Shown here piece after piece: positions 22,376 through 24,452 of a DNA stretch of 24,452 bases. The stretch covers positions 1-24,452 of the forward strand of contig DATKZS010000147.1 in assembly GCA_035527835.1 (NCBI GenBank). Direction: 5' to 3'. Source of the stretch: DATKZS01 sp035527835 [NCBI: bacterium] (GTDB lineage: Bacteria > RBG-13-61-14). The notes under the pieces were generated by a model. That model made no database searches. It was not told the DNA's origin and worked only from the letters and a program-made list of their open reading frames with translations. Position numbers and translations under genes: made by a program. Position 1 is the first letter of the stretch. Every line of letters starts with the position of its first letter.

Positions 22376-23524
22376 TTATTGAATCGCGCGTCTCACCTGC
22401 TCCCTGGCCCTGGCGTCGGCCCGTTTTGTGTCCTGGATCGTGGTGACTGGCGCGGGAGTGTGGGAATCGAGGACGGAGGCGACGAGGGGGACGATGCGGG
22501 TGAAGGGGATGCGGCCGGAGAGGAAGGCGGCGATTGCGGCCTCGTCGGCGGCGGCGAGGACGGCGGGGGCGTCGCCCCCCATTTTCAGGGCCTGGTAGGC
22601 GAGGCCGGGGGCGGGGAAGCGTGACGGGTCGAGGCGGCGGAAGGTGAGGCGTCCGAGCTCGGGGAGGTCGAGGCGGGGCATTCCGGCGGCGATGCGCTCG
22701 GGCCAGGCCAGGGCGTGGAGGATGGGGAGGCGCATGTCGGGCACGGACATCTGCGCGACCACGGAGCCATCGTCGAACTCGACCATGCCGTGGATAATAG
22801 CCTCGGGGTGGATCACGACCTCGATCTTTTCCGGGGGCAGGCCGAACAGCCAATGGGCCTCGATGATCTCGAGCGCCTTGTTCATAAGGGTCGCGGAGTC
22901 CACCGAGATTTTCCTGCCCATGGGCCAAGTCGGGTGTTTCACCGCCTGTTCCGGGGTAACGCGTTCGAGCTCGGGCGGAGGCGTGTCCAGGAACGGGCCG
23001 CCGGACGCGGGCAGGATGATCCTTTTCACCTGCGCGACCGGCCTTCCCGCCAGGGCCTGAAAAATGGCGGCGTGCTCGGAGTCCACCGGCAGGATCGTCG
23101 CGCCGCTCTTTTTCGCCGCTTCCATGATGAGCCCGCCGGCCATGACCAGGCATTCCTTGTTGGCCAGCGCCACGGTCTTGCCGGCATTTACCGCGGCCAG
23201 GGCCGGCGCGAGCGCGGCCGCTCCCGCCACCGCGATGACCACCACATCGGCCTCGGGGATGGTGGCCACCTTGCACAGGCCTTCCTCGCCGCTCACCACC
23301 TCCGGCCCGTCCGGGCCGATGAGTGCGCACAGCGGCCCGGCCTCGTGCTCCGTGCAGACCGACACCACCTGGGGCTGGTGCGCGGAAATCTGCTCGGCGA
23401 GCCGCCGGTAGTTCGTGCCCGCGGCCAGGCCCACGATCTCGAAGCGCTCCGGCGCGGCCGCTACCACCTTTAGCGTGTTCTCGCCGATGGAGCCGGTCGA
23501 GCCGATCACGGCGACGCGCTTCAC
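22376..23524 (-). CDS. dxr: 1-deoxy-D-xylulose 5-phosphate reductoisomerase
   Basis: 382 residues. It converts 1-deoxyxylulose 5-phosphate to 2-C-methylerythritol 4-phosphate with NADPH in the MEP route to isoprenoids. Seen are AVIGSTGSIGENTLKVV (NADPH loop), LPVDSEHAAIFQAL with the Asp-Ser-Glu metal site, ILPASGGPFLD and VDSATLMNKALEIIEAHWLF, all typical. The start is GTG at 23524 and overlaps the uppS TGA as GTGA, so it is translationally coupled. The product feeds the isoprenoid chain made by UppS. The N-terminus begins directly at the Rossmann strand, which supports this start. Confidence 0.96.
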   Translation of the reverse strand: MKRVAVIGSTGSIGENTLKVVAAAPERFEIVGLAAGTNYRRLAEQISAHQPQVVSVCTEHEAGPLCALIGPDGPEVVSGEEGLCKVATIPEADVVVIAVAGAAALAPALAAVNAGKTVALANKECLVMAGGLIMEAAKKSGATILPVDSEHAAIFQALAGRPVAQVKRIILPASGGPFLDTPPPELERVTPEQAVKHPTWPMGRKISVDSATLMNKALEIIEAHWLFGLPPEKIEVVIHPEAIIHGMVEFDDGSVVAQMSVPDMRLPILHALAWPERIAAGMPRLDLPELGRLTFRRLDPSRFPAPGLAYQALKMGGDAPAVLAAADEAAIAAFLSGRIPFTRIVPLVASVLDSHTPAPVTTIQDTKRADARAREQVRRAIQ

Positions 23525-24258
23525 CTAAGCTTCCCTTTTTTCCGGCGGCCGCGGCCCGGCCCGGATGATACTGCATCGTCGGTGCGGCCGAAGCGGCGCT
23601 CGCGCTCGTGGAACGACTTGATGGCGGACTTGAGGTGGCGCACCGAGAAGTCCGGCCAGAGCACGCGGGTGAAATAGAGCTCGGCGTAGGCGGCCTCCCA
23701 GATCAGGAAGTTGGAGACGCGGTGGTCGCCGCCGGTGCGGATGACGAGGTCGGGGTCGGGCATGCCGGCGGTGTCGAGCGCGGCCGAGAGGCGGGCCTCG
23801 GTCACGTTTTTCACGCTGTCTTTTTGGGCCAGGCTTTTCACGGCGCGGACGATCTCGTCGCGGCCGCCGTAGCAGATGGCGAGGATCAATGTGCCCCGAT
23901 AATCGCGGGCGGTGTCGCGCTCGACCTGCGCGATGGTCCGGCGCAGGTCGGCCGGGAGCGGCGCGCGGTCGCCGATGACTTGAAGGCGGATGCGGTTCTC
24001 GATGAAGGCGGAGGCCTCGGTGGCGAGGTAATTGCGCATGAGCCCGATCAGGGCGTCAAGCTCGGCCTGCGGCCGGTAGAGGTTCTCGGTGGACAGGGCG
24101 TAGAGCGTGAGATACGGGATTTTCAGCTCGAATACGGCGCGGCTGATTTTGCGCGCGGTCTCGCTCCCGGCGCGGTGGCCCTGCGCGCGCGGGAGGCCGC
24201 GGCGCTTGGCCCACCGGCCGTTGCCGTCCATGATGATGGCGATGTGTTTGAGGCGCAT
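23521..24258 (-). CDS. uppS: Undecaprenyl diphosphate synthase
   Basis: 245 residues. This cis-prenyltransferase builds the C55 carrier lipid for peptidoglycan and other envelope polymers. Motifs are IIMDGNGRWAKRRGLPRAQGH (Asp11, Mg-binding), YALSTENLYRP (in place of FSTENWxRP) and VIRTGGDHRVSNFLIWEAAYAELYF, where RTSGEQR is usual, so Asp178 replaces Glu. The ending KKGKLR is basic. The start has no ribosome site; repeat A4 begins 36 bases upstream. It forms an operon with dxr. The cdsA gene usually found between or beside them is not present here. Confidence 0.95.
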   Translation of the reverse strand: MRLKHIAIIMDGNGRWAKRRGLPRAQGHRAGSETARKISRAVFELKIPYLTLYALSTENLYRPQAELDALIGLMRNYLATEASAFIENRIRLQVIGDRAPLPADLRRTIAQVERDTARDYRGTLILAICYGGRDEIVRAVKSLAQKDSVKNVTEARLSAALDTAGMPDPDLVIRTGGDHRVSNFLIWEAAYAELYFTRVLWPDFSVRHLKSAIKSFHERERRFGRTDDAVSSGPGRGRRKKGKLR

Positions 24259-24294
24259 GGGAGATGGCGTTCCGAGTTAATATAAAATTTAGAG

Positions 24295-24378
24295 TTCACG
24301 CAAAGGCGCGGAGTTCACAAAGAAGATTTAATTTTGTTCTTTGGAAATTTCTTTGCGAACTCCGCGCCTTTGCGTGAA
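24295..24378. repeat. Palindromic element, CGCRRRG-unit family (copy A4)
   Basis: Thirty-base arms 24295-24324 and 24349-24378 match with one mismatch. The units are CGCAAAGG, CGCGGAGTT, CACAAAGA around a 24-base AT-rich core. It lies upstream of uppS. Confidence 0.94.
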
Positions 24379-24426
24379 ATAAGATTTTAAAAGCCCGGAG
24401 TCTATCGCCGGTTCGGGTGCATGTCG

Positions 24427-24438
24427 CGACTAAAGTCG
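24427..24438. repeat. Short REP-like hairpin at the window edge
   Basis: CGACT-AA-AGTCG (24427-24438) is flanked by copies of CCCGGAGT at 24394 and 24441. It may be the start of another element cut by the window end. Little more can be said. Confidence 0.4.
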
Positions 24439-24452
24439 GTCCCGGAGTTTTT

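Noticed and set aside
2550-24268. The string GCCATCTCC before two start codons (2559 and uppS)
   Set aside because: Two occurrences with different spacing are not enough to claim a signal.

Overview
This is a chromosomal window from a high-GC bacterium with about 20 genes, most of them metabolic or surface-related. Undecaprenyl diphosphate synthase and the MEP-pathway enzyme Dxr show that it is a bacterium. I cannot fix the phylum. The mix of secreted glycoside hydrolases (GH106-like and GH36-like) with many palindromic repeats and a decayed REP-associated Y1 transposase would suit an uncultivated PVC-type or related candidate-phylum genome, but that is inference. I see no rRNA, tRNA, CRISPR array or phage gene.

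Layout: 1-1110 is a repeat-rich, gene-poor stretch with a broken Y1 (IS200-like/REP-associated) transposase. 1192-3110 holds a divergent pair, a secreted transglutaminase-like protein and a dual-specificity-type phosphatase. 3149-5419 holds an orphan DUF2281 antitoxin-like gene, class I fructose-bisphosphate aldolase (fbaB) and, divergently, a class II aldolase. 5426-5889 is a hicBA toxin-antitoxin pair. 6020-9687 is a tight minus-strand cluster: Fic protein, then an IlvD/Edd dehydratase, then a DUF3108-like exported protein. 9862-15423 is a minus-strand set of two secreted glycosidase-like proteins (GH106-like and GH36/raffinose-synthase-like) around an unrecognised 194-residue protein, followed by a saccharopine-dehydrogenase-like oxidoreductase at 15530-16657. 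16912-22226 runs on the plus strand: a second Fic protein, a Tat-exported Rieske-like protein with a lost histidine, a stand-alone methionine-synthase-activation-domain protein, a crotonase, a secreted PIG-L/LmbE deacetylase and a D-2-hydroxyacid dehydrogenase. 22376-24258 is the minus-strand pair uppS-dxr, overlapping at GTGA and lacking the cdsA that often lies between them.

The most striking feature is the intergenic DNA. At least four elements (11974-12050, 18631-18697, 20254-20355, 24295-24378) share one design: each arm is three degenerate copies of an 8-9-base unit of the type CGCRRRG, and the arms face each other across an AT-rich core. Two further families have the same tandem-inside-inverted design but different units: CGCCAAGA (1-194, 22254-22365) and ACGGATGA (284-536). 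Other short hairpin families sit at 3401-3475, 9764-9845 and 24427-24438, inside the GH106 gene (13559-13610) and at the start of the DUF3108 gene (6870-6905). The 20254-20355 copy has perfect 34-bp arms. The window therefore looks like a chromosome colonised by several small non-coding palindromic elements, with only one damaged candidate mobilising enzyme in view.
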